Shown piece after piece: positions 17,715 through 24,841 of a stretch of 64,000 nt of DNA; the first letter of the stretch is position 1; every line of letters starts with the position of its first letter. Both the position numbers and the translations under genes were made by a program. This DNA is from JABMMZ01 sp040386935. Its GTDB lineage: Bacteria > Bacteroidota > Bacteroidia > NS11-12g > UBA955. The DNA lies in assembly GCA_040386935.1 (NCBI GenBank), contig JAZKEQ010000013.1, positions 7,374 through 71,373 of the forward strand. Reading direction: 5' to 3'. The notes under the pieces are model-generated. The model made no database searches. It was not told the origin of the DNA and saw only the letters and a list, made by a program, of their open reading frames with translations.

Positions 17715-17960
17715 GGAGACTCTAAAATTATAAGTTGAAAGATTGTCGACCGAAAAAAAATAATTGGTAAATTGTGCAATCGGATTCCGTAAAATACTAT
17801 TTTTAATATTAAATAATTTATCGCCCTTTTTTTCATATTTTAAATTTGTTTAGTAAAACCTTATATTTGATAATTCACCTTTGCTCAAAAAATAAAAATA
17901 TGAATTTTATATTTCAAGGTTTAATTTTTAGCACAAGCATCAATTAACTGCAATCACAGA
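17715..17960. other. AT-rich intergenic region before the CDP-alcohol phosphatidyltransferase
   Basis: Together with the terminator just upstream this is a 328-base gap without a gene. It holds a perfect -7 box TATATTTG at 17862-17869 with a TTTG at 17845-17848 (13-bp spacing, shorter than usual), and a second AATTCACCTTTGC element at 17872-17884 that resembles the -7 region of the three direct-repeat promoters; the repeats themselves are absent here. Confidence 0.45.
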
Positions 17961-18566
17961 GTGCTTAAACACTTACCCATATTGTTAATTTATTCAAGAT
18001 TGTTAATTGGCTGCCTGTTGTTATACCTCAGTTTTACCGATATAGCGCATTACCCGACCATTGCCATCCTACTTTTTACCCTTGGTTTACTTACCGATAT
18101 TTTTGATGGCATCATAGCCCGGAGACTCGGCATATCGACTCAGCGTTTGCGTAGACTCGATTCGAGCATTGATCAGATTTTTTTTATATGTGTGGCGATT
18201 GCAACGTATATCCAATGTCCTGTTTTCTTTCAATCACATCTCACGGAAATAATCCTGCTTATTTCTTTTGAGGCTCTTACCTATTTGATTTGTTTCATTA
18301 AATTTAAAAAGGAAGTGGCCACCCATGCCATATCATCCAAGATATGGACCTTGATTTTATTTGCCTCAATGATTCAGATTATGGGAACCTGTGATTCAGG
18401 TTGGCTTTTTCAAATTGCTATTTATTTAGGATTGCTTACACGACTCGAGATTATGGCAATTATAATCACCATCAGAACCTGGACAAATGATGTACCGAGC
18501 ATTTATCATGCTGTACAATTAAGAAAAGGGCTACCCATCAAGCGACACAAACTATTTAACGGGTAA
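17961..18566 (+). CDS. CDP-alcohol phosphatidyltransferase family protein
   Basis: A 201-residue inner-membrane enzyme with about five or six helices and a GTG start at 17961. The active-site signature is D46-IF-D49-G50-II-A53-R54 followed by D67-SSI-D71, giving all four metal-binding Asp residues. The second Gly of the usual DxxDGxxAR...GxxxDxxxD motif is replaced (LRRLD), a deviation that may mark a subgroup. The family swaps CMP of a CDP-alcohol for another alcohol in phospholipid synthesis; the substrate cannot be told. It stands between the two halves of the stress island, possibly changing lipid composition under the same conditions. Confidence 0.78.
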   Translation: MLKHLPILLIYSRLLIGCLLLYLSFTDIAHYPTIAILLFTLGLLTDIFDGIIARRLGISTQRLRRLDSSIDQIFFICVAIATYIQCPVFFQSHLTEIILLISFEALTYLICFIKFKKEVATHAISSKIWTLILFASMIQIMGTCDSGWLFQIAIYLGLLTRLEIMAIIITIRTWTNDVPSIYHAVQLRKGLPIKRHKLFNG

Positions 18567-18604
18567 CACAGACAAGTTACATTTTTTCATTACATCAACT
18601 TTCA

Positions 18605-18772
18605 TCAAGCTTTGCACTTTTTCCTGAATTCATTGGGGCTGATACCCTCTGCCTGTTTAAATAATTTACTGAAATAAGATTCGTCTTCAAAGTCGAGCTT
18701 GTAGGCTATTTCCTTTACACTCTGGTCGGATGGATACAGCAATTTATTGGCTGCATGATTTCTACTTTTACA
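18605..18772 (-). pseudogene. Remnant of an AraC-family regulator (C-terminal helix-turn-helix only)
   Basis: The minus strand encodes an open stretch of about 55 codons that reads as the second helix-turn-helix of an AraC regulator: KLLYPSDQSVKEIAYKLDF followed by EDESYFSKLFKQAEGISP and NEFRKK, then a stop at 18605. The frame is closed by a TAA at 18773-18775, with no start codon or N-terminal domain before it. The rest of the gene is missing, so this is a decayed copy. Its position next to a promoter with AraC-like direct repeats suggests regulator turnover in the island. Confidence 0.8.
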
Positions 18773-18870
18773 TTACAAAAGTAGGATAAGAAACCGGCCA
18801 GTGTATATGATAAAATTCATTTTTTATCACAAAATTGTTCTTATAAAATGGGGTAAAGCTACTTCCAACT

Positions 18871-18934
18871 GTGAATTATGTAAGCATTCTAGTGAAATGT
18901 GTAAGACTTAAAGGTGTTGCATTATTCATCTTTG
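18871..18934 (+). promoter_or_regulatory. Direct-repeat promoter A (CsbD-like operon)
   Basis: Begins GTGAATTATGTAAG; TGTAAG occurs at 18879-18884 and again at 18900-18905, exactly 21 bp apart, and the -7 element CATCTTTG ends at 18934. No -33 TTTG at the normal distance, as expected for an activator-dependent promoter. The layout is superimposable on 20450-20513 and 25399-25462. The ATG follows at 18959. Confidence 0.7.
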
Positions 18935-18958
18935 CATAGTTAATAAACAATCAAAATC

Positions 18959-19174
18959 ATGGAAAATAATCAACAAAGCAGCAGCGAGCCATTCAGCATT
19001 ACAGGCGACTGGGACATCCAATCAATTGCATTAAAAGAAAAGTATCCGCAACTGACGGATGCCGACTTGTTATTTGAAGCGGGTAAAGAAGACGAATTAA
19101 TTGGCAGAATCGAATCACGTTTAAATATAAATCGCAGCGAAATCATTAATATTTTAACTACGCCTGCGCTGTAA
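18959..19174 (+). CDS. CsbD-like general stress protein
   Basis: A 71-residue, acidic, soluble protein. The core ITGDWDIQSIALKEKYPQ (14-31) with LTDADLLFEAGKEDELIGRI (32-51) follows the CsbD pattern of W...LKxK...LTDDDL...GKxxxLxGKI, including the conserved LTDAD and the G-K-E-x-E-L-I-G segment. CsbD proteins accumulate under general stress in many bacteria; their molecular activity is unknown. It is the first gene after promoter A and probably leads an operon with DUF5670, YtxH, the holin-like protein and the 125-residue protein. Confidence 0.78.
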   Translation: MENNQQSSSEPFSITGDWDIQSIALKEKYPQLTDADLLFEAGKEDELIGRIESRLNINRSEIINILTTPAL

Positions 19175-19242
19175 AACCATCCACCATGGCAAAATCAACT
19201 CAATATCCATTTCCATATTATATAGAATACAAAAAAAAACAC

Positions 19243-19395
19243 ATGAATAATCTACTTTATACCATTGCTATCATCCTTTTAATTATTTGGGCGATTGGCT
19301 ACTTTTCATACAACACCGGCAATATCATTCACATTTTATTAGTCATTGCTGTTATCGCTATACTTTTACGTGTAATCAGAGGCAGAGACATTTAG
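19243..19395 (+). CDS. lmo0937/DUF5670-family membrane peptide, copy 2
   Basis: A 50-residue two-helix membrane peptide. The frame is open from ATG 19186, but the first 19 residues are polar and unconserved; the ATG at 19243 gives MNNLLYTIAIILLIIWAIGY, matching copy 1 at 17150 almost residue for residue, through to RVIRGRDI. The function is unknown; the family is associated with stress. It is 68 nt after the CsbD-like gene and 4 nt before YtxH. Confidence 0.82.
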   Translation: MNNLLYTIAIILLIIWAIGYFSYNTGNIIHILLVIAVIAILLRVIRGRDI

Positions 19396-19399
19396 TATT

Positions 19400-19666
19400 A
19401 TGAGTAAAAATAACAATACAGCTAAAGTCATTGGTGCTTTGGCTGTAGGCTTACTTGCCGGATCGGCCTTAGGAATGCTGTTTGCGCCTGATAAAGGTGC
19501 AATGACACGCAGAAATATTTCTGATGGCTTAAAAGGTATGGCTCAGCGTATCAAAGACCCATTCAATAGCGCAAAAATACAATTGGCTATCGAGCAAAAG
19601 TTGCAGAAACAATGGGAAAAGAACCATGACATTGTTTCTGGCAATCAAACAGAGCATAATTACTAA
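19400..19666 (+). CDS. YtxH domain protein, copy 1
   Basis: An 88-residue protein with one N-terminal transmembrane helix (about 9-27, VIGALAVGLLAGSALG) followed by the diagnostic MLFAPDKG and a basic amphipathic helix (TRRNISDGLKGMAQRIKD). YtxH proteins are small stress-linked membrane proteins of unknown mechanism. A paralogue lies at 20863-21153. It starts 4 nt after the DUF5670 gene. Confidence 0.85.
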   Translation: MSKNNNTAKVIGALAVGLLAGSALGMLFAPDKGAMTRRNISDGLKGMAQRIKDPFNSAKIQLAIEQKLQKQWEKNHDIVSGNQTEHNY

Positions 19667-19708
19667 CGTACAATTTATCCAGTTAAAATACTTAATGCAC
19701 AACTACAA

Positions 19709-20053
19709 ATGAATGAACCAGGATCAACAGAAGAAATTACCGAGAGTTTAAAAACTTATATTAACAACTATTATGAGTTAATCAAACTACAAGCGACTGA
19801 AAGGGCATCTGTCATTGGCAGTGCATTAATTAGCGGATTTTTGATTGTAATGACCGTATTTCTCATCATTTTATTCTGCAGTCTTGGTGCAGGTTTTTAC
19901 CTGTCTCAATGTTTTAACAATAATTATATTGGATTTGTTATCGTTGCCGGGTTTTACCTGATATTGTCATTAATCATCATTTTGAATAAGAAAAAAATGA
20001 TCGACACCCCCATGAGAGACAGAATCATCAGAAAAATGCTGCAAGAGGATTAA
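19709..20053 (+). CDS. Holin-like membrane protein (phage holin family / Holin-X type)
   Basis: A 114-residue protein with an N-terminal amphipathic segment (ITESLKTYINNYYELIKLQATE) and two transmembrane helices (about 44-66 and 72-91) joined by LSQCFNNNYIGF, then a basic C-terminus. This matches the Phage_holin_3_6 family, which is widespread on bacterial chromosomes without phage context; no lysis genes are nearby. In this island a role in membrane stress is more likely than lysis. Confidence 0.72.
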   Translation: MNEPGSTEEITESLKTYINNYYELIKLQATERASVIGSALISGFLIVMTVFLIILFCSLGAGFYLSQCFNNNYIGFVIVAGFYLILSLIIILNKKKMIDTPMRDRIIRKMLQED

Positions 20054-20075
20054 ATCTATTTAATGAGCCTATTCT

Positions 20076-20453
20076 ATGGATAATACAGAAATCAAAGACT
20101 ATACAGATTTAATGATAAGCATTAAACTGCTGAAAGAAAAAAAATTCAGACAGGAAACTGAACTCAAGTCTATTTTTAAAAACTTCGCCAATGCCCATGA
20201 TCCTATTTCAATTTTAAAAGGATCCATTAAGTCAATTTCGTCAAATAGAGAAATTCAAGGTGATTTGTTAAAAGTCACCATCAACACAGGTGTTCATTAC
20301 TTGATGGGTAAAATTTTAAATAGAAATCTGCCAATTAAAGACTTTCTGAGTTCCGTAATGGTGGAAAAAATATCGACAACACTTACGAATATCAATATCA
20401 CAGGGCTTATTGCCAAAGGCATAGCCTTTATTAATCCAAAAAAGAATCAGTGA
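20076..20453 (+). CDS. Hypothetical protein of the stress island
   Basis: I do not recognise this 125-residue protein. It begins with a charged helical region (LLKEKKFRQETELKSIFKNF), followed by NAHDPISILKGSIKSISSN, and has a central moderately hydrophobic part (VTINTGVHYLMGKILNRN) and VMVEKISTTLTNINITGLIAKGIAF near the end. No signal peptide. It may associate with membranes through amphipathic helices. It follows the holin-like gene by 22 nt, and its stop codon overlaps the start of promoter B. Confidence 0.6.
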   Translation: MDNTEIKDYTDLMISIKLLKEKKFRQETELKSIFKNFANAHDPISILKGSIKSISSNREIQGDLLKVTINTGVHYLMGKILNRNLPIKDFLSSVMVEKISTTLTNINITGLIAKGIAFINPKKNQ

Positions 20454-20513
20454 ATTATGTAATGAATTCATTGAAATGTATAATCATTCCAATAGCCATT
20501 ACACCCACCTTTG
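20450..20513 (+). promoter_or_regulatory. Direct-repeat promoter B (second GGGVYISAG gene)
   Basis: Begins GTGAATTATGTAAT, overlapping the stop codon of the preceding gene. Repeats: TGTAAT at 20458-20463 and TATAAT at 20479-20484, 21 bp apart. The -7 element CACCTTTG ends at 20513. Spacing is identical to promoters A and C. The gene starts at 20565. Confidence 0.7.
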
Positions 20514-20564
20514 TATCCGAATCATTTGAATATCCAAATGAACAACAACCAAATCAAATATAAA

Positions 20565-20858
20565 ATGAAAAAATCAATCATCACAGCCTTTATTGTTATT
20601 GTAAGCATGTTTGCAATTCCGGTACAATCATTTGCAGGTAATGCAGTAAATTCAAAAAGTTCAAGCACAATGAACAGCGAAGAATTTTCCGGTTCAGAGC
20701 AATCAACTTCTGACAAATCTGTAAGAACTAGCCCAACAACTCAGTCAGAAAAATCAAAGAAAGAAAACACAACAGCCAACCAGAGCATAGGCGGTGGTGT
20801 TTATATTTCAGCCGGTGCTATCATATTGATTATCGTACTGATTATCATCCTTCTTTAA
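20565..20858 (+). CDS. Small secreted protein with C-terminal GGGVYISAG-helix, copy 2
   Basis: A 97-residue protein from ATG 20565 (an upstream in-frame ATG at 20511 lies inside the promoter): signal peptide MKKSIITAFIVIVSMFAIP ending at SFA, a Ser/Thr/Lys/Glu-rich linker of about 50 residues, then IGGGVYISAG and a hydrophobic end (AIILIIVLIIILL). The linker is not alignable with copy 1, but both ends are nearly the same. Driven by promoter B. It precedes YtxH copy 2 by 4 nt. Confidence 0.7.
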   Translation: MKKSIITAFIVIVSMFAIPVQSFAGNAVNSKSSSTMNSEEFSGSEQSTSDKSVRTSPTTQSEKSKKENTTANQSIGGGVYISAGAIILIIVLIIILL

Positions 20859-20862
20859 AACT

Positions 20863-21153
20863 ATGGAAAACTCAAATAACACAATGAAACTAATCGGAGC
20901 CCTCATTTTAGGGGGGGTGACCGGTGCTGCTCTGGGTATTTTGTTTGCACCTGACAAAGGCAGCAATACAAGAAGTAAATTAATGACCGGTGCTAAAGAC
21001 ATGATTGGTGATATAAGCAATAAATTAAAGGAAGAAGCCAGAATATTAAGAGGTAAGGCTGAAGAACTGGAAGCACTTGCGGAAGAAAAAATTGCGGTCT
21101 TAAAACAAAAAGCAGATTCATTATTAAATAAAGAACCTGAACAAAGCACTTAA
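20863..21153 (+). CDS. YtxH domain protein, copy 2
   Basis: A 96-residue paralogue of the protein at 19400: N-terminal helix LIGALILGGVTGAALG, then ILFAPDKGSNTRSK and a long Glu/Lys/Ala-rich helix (KLKEEARILRGKAEELEALA) likely to form a coiled coil. Single-pass inner-membrane protein of unknown function. It starts 4 nt after the GGGVYISAG gene and is separated from the AI-2E-family gene by a perfect hairpin. Confidence 0.85.
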   Translation: MENSNNTMKLIGALILGGVTGAALGILFAPDKGSNTRSKLMTGAKDMIGDISNKLKEEARILRGKAEELEALAEEKIAVLKQKADSLLNKEPEQST

Positions 21154-21186
21154 ACTTCTTAACGCTTTTTAATCTGTATACATAAA

Positions 21187-21210
21187 ATGCGAACAATCTT
21201 TTGTTCGCAT
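21187..21210 (+). other. Perfect 10-bp hairpin inside the island operon
   Basis: ATGCGAACAA-TCTT-TTGTTCGCAT, a perfect inverted repeat with a 4-nt loop between YtxH copy 2 and the AI-2E-family gene. No T-run follows, so it could be a processing or attenuation site rather than a simple terminator. Confidence 0.6.
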
Positions 21211-21234
21211 TATCATTTAAAAAGCATCCCATTC

Positions 21235-22329
21235 ATGGAACCAGTTAAAATTCCTTTTTACGCCAAAGCATCGCTGATATTTATCGGCATGTTTGCATTT
21301 ATCAGCATGCTGTATATTGCTCAGAAAATCATTCTCCCTATTATTTTTTCTGTCATCATTGCTATTGTCATGAGCCCATTGGTTGATTTTCTTGTCAGAA
21401 AAAAATTCAATCGCGTATTCGCTATTTTCACGGCACTGATTATAGTGGGATGTGTTACATTTAGTTGTATTTTCACCATATCTACACAATTAAGTATTTT
21501 CGGACAATCATTCCCTCAATTCATTGATAAACTCTATCTGTCACTTGACAACACTGTTCTATGGATAGCTGACAATTCATCTATTAGCGCTCAAAAGTGC
21601 AATGAGTTCATTGCGTATTCAAAAAATGAGATACTCAATCTTGGTAAATCATCAATAGGTGCCACCATTTCATCCATAGGAGACATGATCATTATTCTGG
21701 TATTAATCCCTGTTTATGTGTTCATGTTTTTATTTTACAGACCCTTACTTCTCGACTTTATTCGCAGCGTATTTGGGGAAGTCCATCAGGTAGAAGTGAA
21801 TGCCGTTTTGAATTCTACCAAAAGAATTGTGCAACAATATTTGATTGCTTTGCTGTTTGAAGCCATTATAGTTGCCATCCTGAATACGAGTGGCCTATTG
21901 ATTATAGGCATTGATCATGCAATCATTCTCGGCATCATTGGGGCATTATTAAATATTATTCCGTACATCGGTGGCATAATAGCCGTATCTTTACCCATGA
22001 TAGTAGCGTATACCACCAAATCCTCCCCCAGTTTTGCGCTACTGGTTTTACTGCTCTATGGGGTCATTCAGTTTATTGACAACAATTACATTATCCCAAA
22101 ACTAGTCGCTTCAAAAGTCAAAATAAATGCATTGGTATCTATTGTTGTCGTAATTGCAGGTAGTGCCTTATGGGGCATACCCGGCATGTTTCTTTCCATA
22201 CCATTGACAGCCATTATCAAAGTGATATTTGACCATATCGAACAACTTAAGCCATGGGGATTATTGCTCGGAGACACATTGCCAAAAATTACCATTTTTA
22301 AAATTAAGTTAAATTACAAAAAATCATGA
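21235..22329 (+). CDS. AI-2E transporter family membrane protein
   Basis: A 364-residue inner-membrane protein. The ATG at 21235 (MEPVKIPFYAK) is chosen over an in-frame ATG at 21187, which lies in the stem of a perfect hairpin. About seven helices: paired N-terminal ones (LIFIGMFAFISMLYIAQKI, LPIIFSVIIAIVMSPLVD), a cytoplasmic/periplasmic loop, then GDMIIILVLIPVYVFMFLFY and a C-terminal bundle with LGIIGALLNIIPYIGGIIA, the family signature region (N-x-I-P-Y-x-G). Members include exporters and Na+/H+ antiporters, so AI-2 export should not be assumed. Its last four bases (ATGA) overlap the kinase start, implying translational coupling. Confidence 0.85.
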   Translation: MEPVKIPFYAKASLIFIGMFAFISMLYIAQKIILPIIFSVIIAIVMSPLVDFLVRKKFNRVFAIFTALIIVGCVTFSCIFTISTQLSIFGQSFPQFIDKLYLSLDNTVLWIADNSSISAQKCNEFIAYSKNEILNLGKSSIGATISSIGDMIIILVLIPVYVFMFLFYRPLLLDFIRSVFGEVHQVEVNAVLNSTKRIVQQYLIALLFEAIIVAILNTSGLLIIGIDHAIILGIIGALLNIIPYIGGIIAVSLPMIVAYTTKSSPSFALLVLLLYGVIQFIDNNYIIPKLVASKVKINALVSIVVVIAGSALWGIPGMFLSIPLTAIIKVIFDHIEQLKPWGLLLGDTLPKITIFKIKLNYKKS

Positions 22330-24329
22330 AAACTCTTGAAAGAGAAGCTTCCCAATACGCCAGGAGTTTGATTGAAGCCAGTCTTGACCCCTTAATCACC
22401 ATCAATAATGAAGGAAAGATTACGGATATGAATGAAGCTCTCGCCAATATCACCGGAATATCTCGAGAAAACTTAACCGGTACAGATTTTTTCGATTATT
22501 TCACCGACCCTCAGAAAGCGCGTGAAGTATACCAAGAGGTATTCGCTAAAGGTTCAGTTGCCGACTTACCACTTACACTGCGCCATAAAGATGGCAAACT
22601 AACAGATGTTAAATTCAATGGCTCGGTTTATAAAGATGATAAAGGCATTGTGTTGGGAATTGTAATTGTGGCAAGAGATGTAACTGAACAAAAACGCATT
22701 GCAACAGAATTAACCGAAGCGAAGATATTTGCTGAAAAAGCTACAAAAATTGCGGAAGATGCACAAAGCAAAGCTGAAATGGCCACTGAAATTGCTGTAA
22801 ATGCTGTTAAAGCAAAACAACAGTTTTTGTCGAACATGAGTCATGAAATCAGAACACCGATGAATGCCATCATAGGCTTTACCAAAGTGGTACTCAGAAC
22901 AGAATTAACAGACAAACAAAATGAATACCTTACCGCAATTAAAATAAGCGGAGATGCACTGATTGTATTAATCAACGATATATTGGATTTAGCAAAAGTA
23001 GATGCAGGAAAGATGACCTTTGAAAAAACTCCTTTCAAATTGGCCTCTTCTATTTCAGCCATGTTGCATTTATTTGAAACCAAAATCATGGAAAAAAACC
23101 TGATTTTAATCAAAGAGTATGACAAAAATATTCCTGAGGTGCTGATAGGCGACCCTGTGCGATTACACCAAATCATTAATAATCTTGTTAGCAATGCAGT
23201 AAAATTTACCATTAAAGGATCCATTACTGTAAGTGTCACCATGATTGAAGAATCTGAGGACCAGGTAACCATAGAATTTGCCATAAGCGATACCGGCATT
23301 GGTATTGTAGACAGTAAAATTGACAATATTTTTGAAAACTTCCAGCAGGCTACCAGCGGCACTTCGCGATTATATGGCGGTACCGGATTGGGATTGGCCA
23401 TTGTCAAACAATTGGTAGAACATCAAGGTGGCAGTATCAGAGTTAAAAGTTATATCGATAAAGGGTCAACCTTTAGCTTTACTTTAAATTTCCAGAAAAC
23501 AGTTGAAGCAACGGAAATTGAGTCAGGATTGGTAGAGCTCGATAAAGAAGTTATCGACTTGAACATATTGGTAGTAGAAGATATTGCACTGAATCAATTA
23601 TTGATGAAAACACTTTTAGAGGACTTCGGTTTCAAATGTGATATCGCTGAAAACGGTAAAATAGCCATAGAAAAACTCCTGCTAAAAACTTATGACATGA
23701 TTCTAATGGACCTGCAAATGCCTGAAATGAATGGATTTGAAGCCACAGAATACATCAGAAAAAAACTCAATCTCAATATTCCTATCATAGCTTTAACTGC
23801 AGATGTCACAACTGTTGACCTTGCGAAATGCAATGCTGTGGGTATGAATGATTATATCGCTAAGCCTGTTGATGAGCGATTACTGCACCATAAAATTACC
23901 GGTATTATTAAGAAAAATATTTTGAATAACAGACGCCATGAGCATCCCCCAGTAATAATAAACTCAATTAAATGCACCAATCTCGACAGACTTAGACAGA
24001 TTACAAAATCAAAAACTGAACTGATGATGCAAATGATTGATTTGTATTTGACTCAAACCAGGTATTTGGTTCCTAAGATGAAAGAAAGTTCCAATAACAA
24101 GGACTGGCATGCGCTTGAAGCAACCATACACAAAATGATTCCTTCATTTTCAATTATGGGTTTTGATACTGAATACGAGACCATTGCTAAAAAAATACAA
24201 GAGAATGCGGTCTTACAAACACATATTGACAAGATACCTGCAATGGTTACACAAATAGAACAAATTTGTTTACAGGCCTGTATAGAACTTGAAATGGAAT
24301 ATGTCACTTTAAAAAACAACAACCAATGA
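22326..24329 (+). CDS. Hybrid sensor histidine kinase (PAS-HisKA-HATPase-REC-Hpt)
   Basis: A 667-residue cytoplasmic kinase without membrane helices. A PAS domain (about 10-125) is followed by an Ala/Glu-rich coiled coil (131-166), HisKA with phospho-acceptor H173 (SNMSHEIRTPMNAI), HATPase with N box NLVSNAVKF, DTGIGI and GGTGLGLAI, a receiver with D462 (ILMDLQMPEMNG) and a C-terminal Hpt-like domain with probable H602 (ATIHKMIPSFSIMG). A full His-Asp-His relay is thus present in one chain, and the next gene supplies the final Asp. Both ends overlap the neighbouring genes by four bases. The PAS ligand is unknown. Confidence 0.92.
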   Translation: MKTLEREASQYARSLIEASLDPLITINNEGKITDMNEALANITGISRENLTGTDFFDYFTDPQKAREVYQEVFAKGSVADLPLTLRHKDGKLTDVKFNGSVYKDDKGIVLGIVIVARDVTEQKRIATELTEAKIFAEKATKIAEDAQSKAEMATEIAVNAVKAKQQFLSNMSHEIRTPMNAIIGFTKVVLRTELTDKQNEYLTAIKISGDALIVLINDILDLAKVDAGKMTFEKTPFKLASSISAMLHLFETKIMEKNLILIKEYDKNIPEVLIGDPVRLHQIINNLVSNAVKFTIKGSITVSVTMIEESEDQVTIEFAISDTGIGIVDSKIDNIFENFQQATSGTSRLYGGTGLGLAIVKQLVEHQGGSIRVKSYIDKGSTFSFTLNFQKTVEATEIESGLVELDKEVIDLNILVVEDIALNQLLMKTLLEDFGFKCDIAENGKIAIEKLLLKTYDMILMDLQMPEMNGFEATEYIRKKLNLNIPIIALTADVTTVDLAKCNAVGMNDYIAKPVDERLLHHKITGIIKKNILNNRRHEHPPVIINSIKCTNLDRLRQITKSKTELMMQMIDLYLTQTRYLVPKMKESSNNKDWHALEATIHKMIPSFSIMGFDTEYETIAKKIQENAVLQTHIDKIPAMVTQIEQICLQACIELEMEYVTLKNNNQ

Positions 24330-24757
24330 CTTTAAAAAAAGATATGATATTTCTGGTAGATGATGATGCGCTATTTCTTAAATCACTCGAAATAGAATTT
24401 CTATTGGATGAAGGTTATAATGTTAAAACCTTTGCAACAGGAGAACTTTGCATTGATCATTTGTTTATCAATCCTGAAATAATTATCCTGGATTATCATT
24501 TGGATGATATTGACAAAACAGCCATGAATGGTATTCAGACTTTGGATGAAATCAAAAAAATCAATTCTGACATTTCAGTTGTAATGCTTTCGGCTCAAGA
24601 CAAGATCAATGTAGCAATAGATTGTATGCATCATGGGGCAACAGACTATGTTGTAAAAAGTGAAACCACTTTTATACGATTAAAAACCATCATCAAGGTC
24701 ATTAATGACCGAAAAAAACTGGAAAAAGAAGTCAATTGGTATATGGAAAGATTGTAA
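24326..24757 (+). CDS. Single-domain response regulator
   Basis: A 143-residue receiver protein. Acidic pocket VDDD (11-14), phosphorylation site D56 (IIILDYHLD), S89 and K111 (YVVKS) are all in place. There is no DNA-binding output; a C-terminal helix (KVINDRKKLEKEVNWYMERL) may form a coiled coil. It overlaps the kinase gene by four bases and is the likely acceptor from its Hpt domain. It may signal to the AraC regulator or another partner by protein contact. Confidence 0.9.
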   Translation: MTLKKDMIFLVDDDALFLKSLEIEFLLDEGYNVKTFATGELCIDHLFINPEIIILDYHLDDIDKTAMNGIQTLDEIKKINSDISVVMLSAQDKINVAIDCMHHGATDYVVKSETTFIRLKTIIKVINDRKKLEKEVNWYMERL

Positions 24758-24780
24758 TCCCCCTCATAGTACCATATAAT
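24753..24780 (+). promoter_or_regulatory. Possible degenerate direct repeat upstream of the AraC gene
   Basis: TGTAAT (24753-24758, overlapping the response-regulator stop) and TATAAT (24775-24780) are 22 bp apart, one more than in promoters A-C. ATTCACCTACATTTAC follows at 24801-24816 and resembles the A-C -7 region without an exact TTTG. It could be a weak autoregulatory site. Confidence 0.35.
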
Positions 24781-24841
24781 AAAAAAACCAATCGCGGCTA
24801 ATTCACCTACATTTACACCAATCTAGTTCATTTAACAGTAT

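Larger units (their letters stand above)
18567..18958. other. Intergenic region with AraC remnant and island promoter
   Basis: A 392-base gap. It contains the minus-strand fragment of an AraC-type DNA-binding domain (18605-18772) and the direct-repeat promoter of the CsbD-like gene (18871-18934). The remainder is AT-rich with no further gene. Confidence 0.6.

Noticed and set aside
19709..20053. Prophage remnant suggested by a holin-like gene
   Set aside because: No endolysin, integrase, terminase or structural phage gene is near; the family is common on chromosomes in stress contexts.
21187..21234. Upstream ATG for the AI-2E-family gene
   Set aside because: The ATG is the first stem base triplet of a perfect 10-bp hairpin; the conserved N-terminus starts at 21235.
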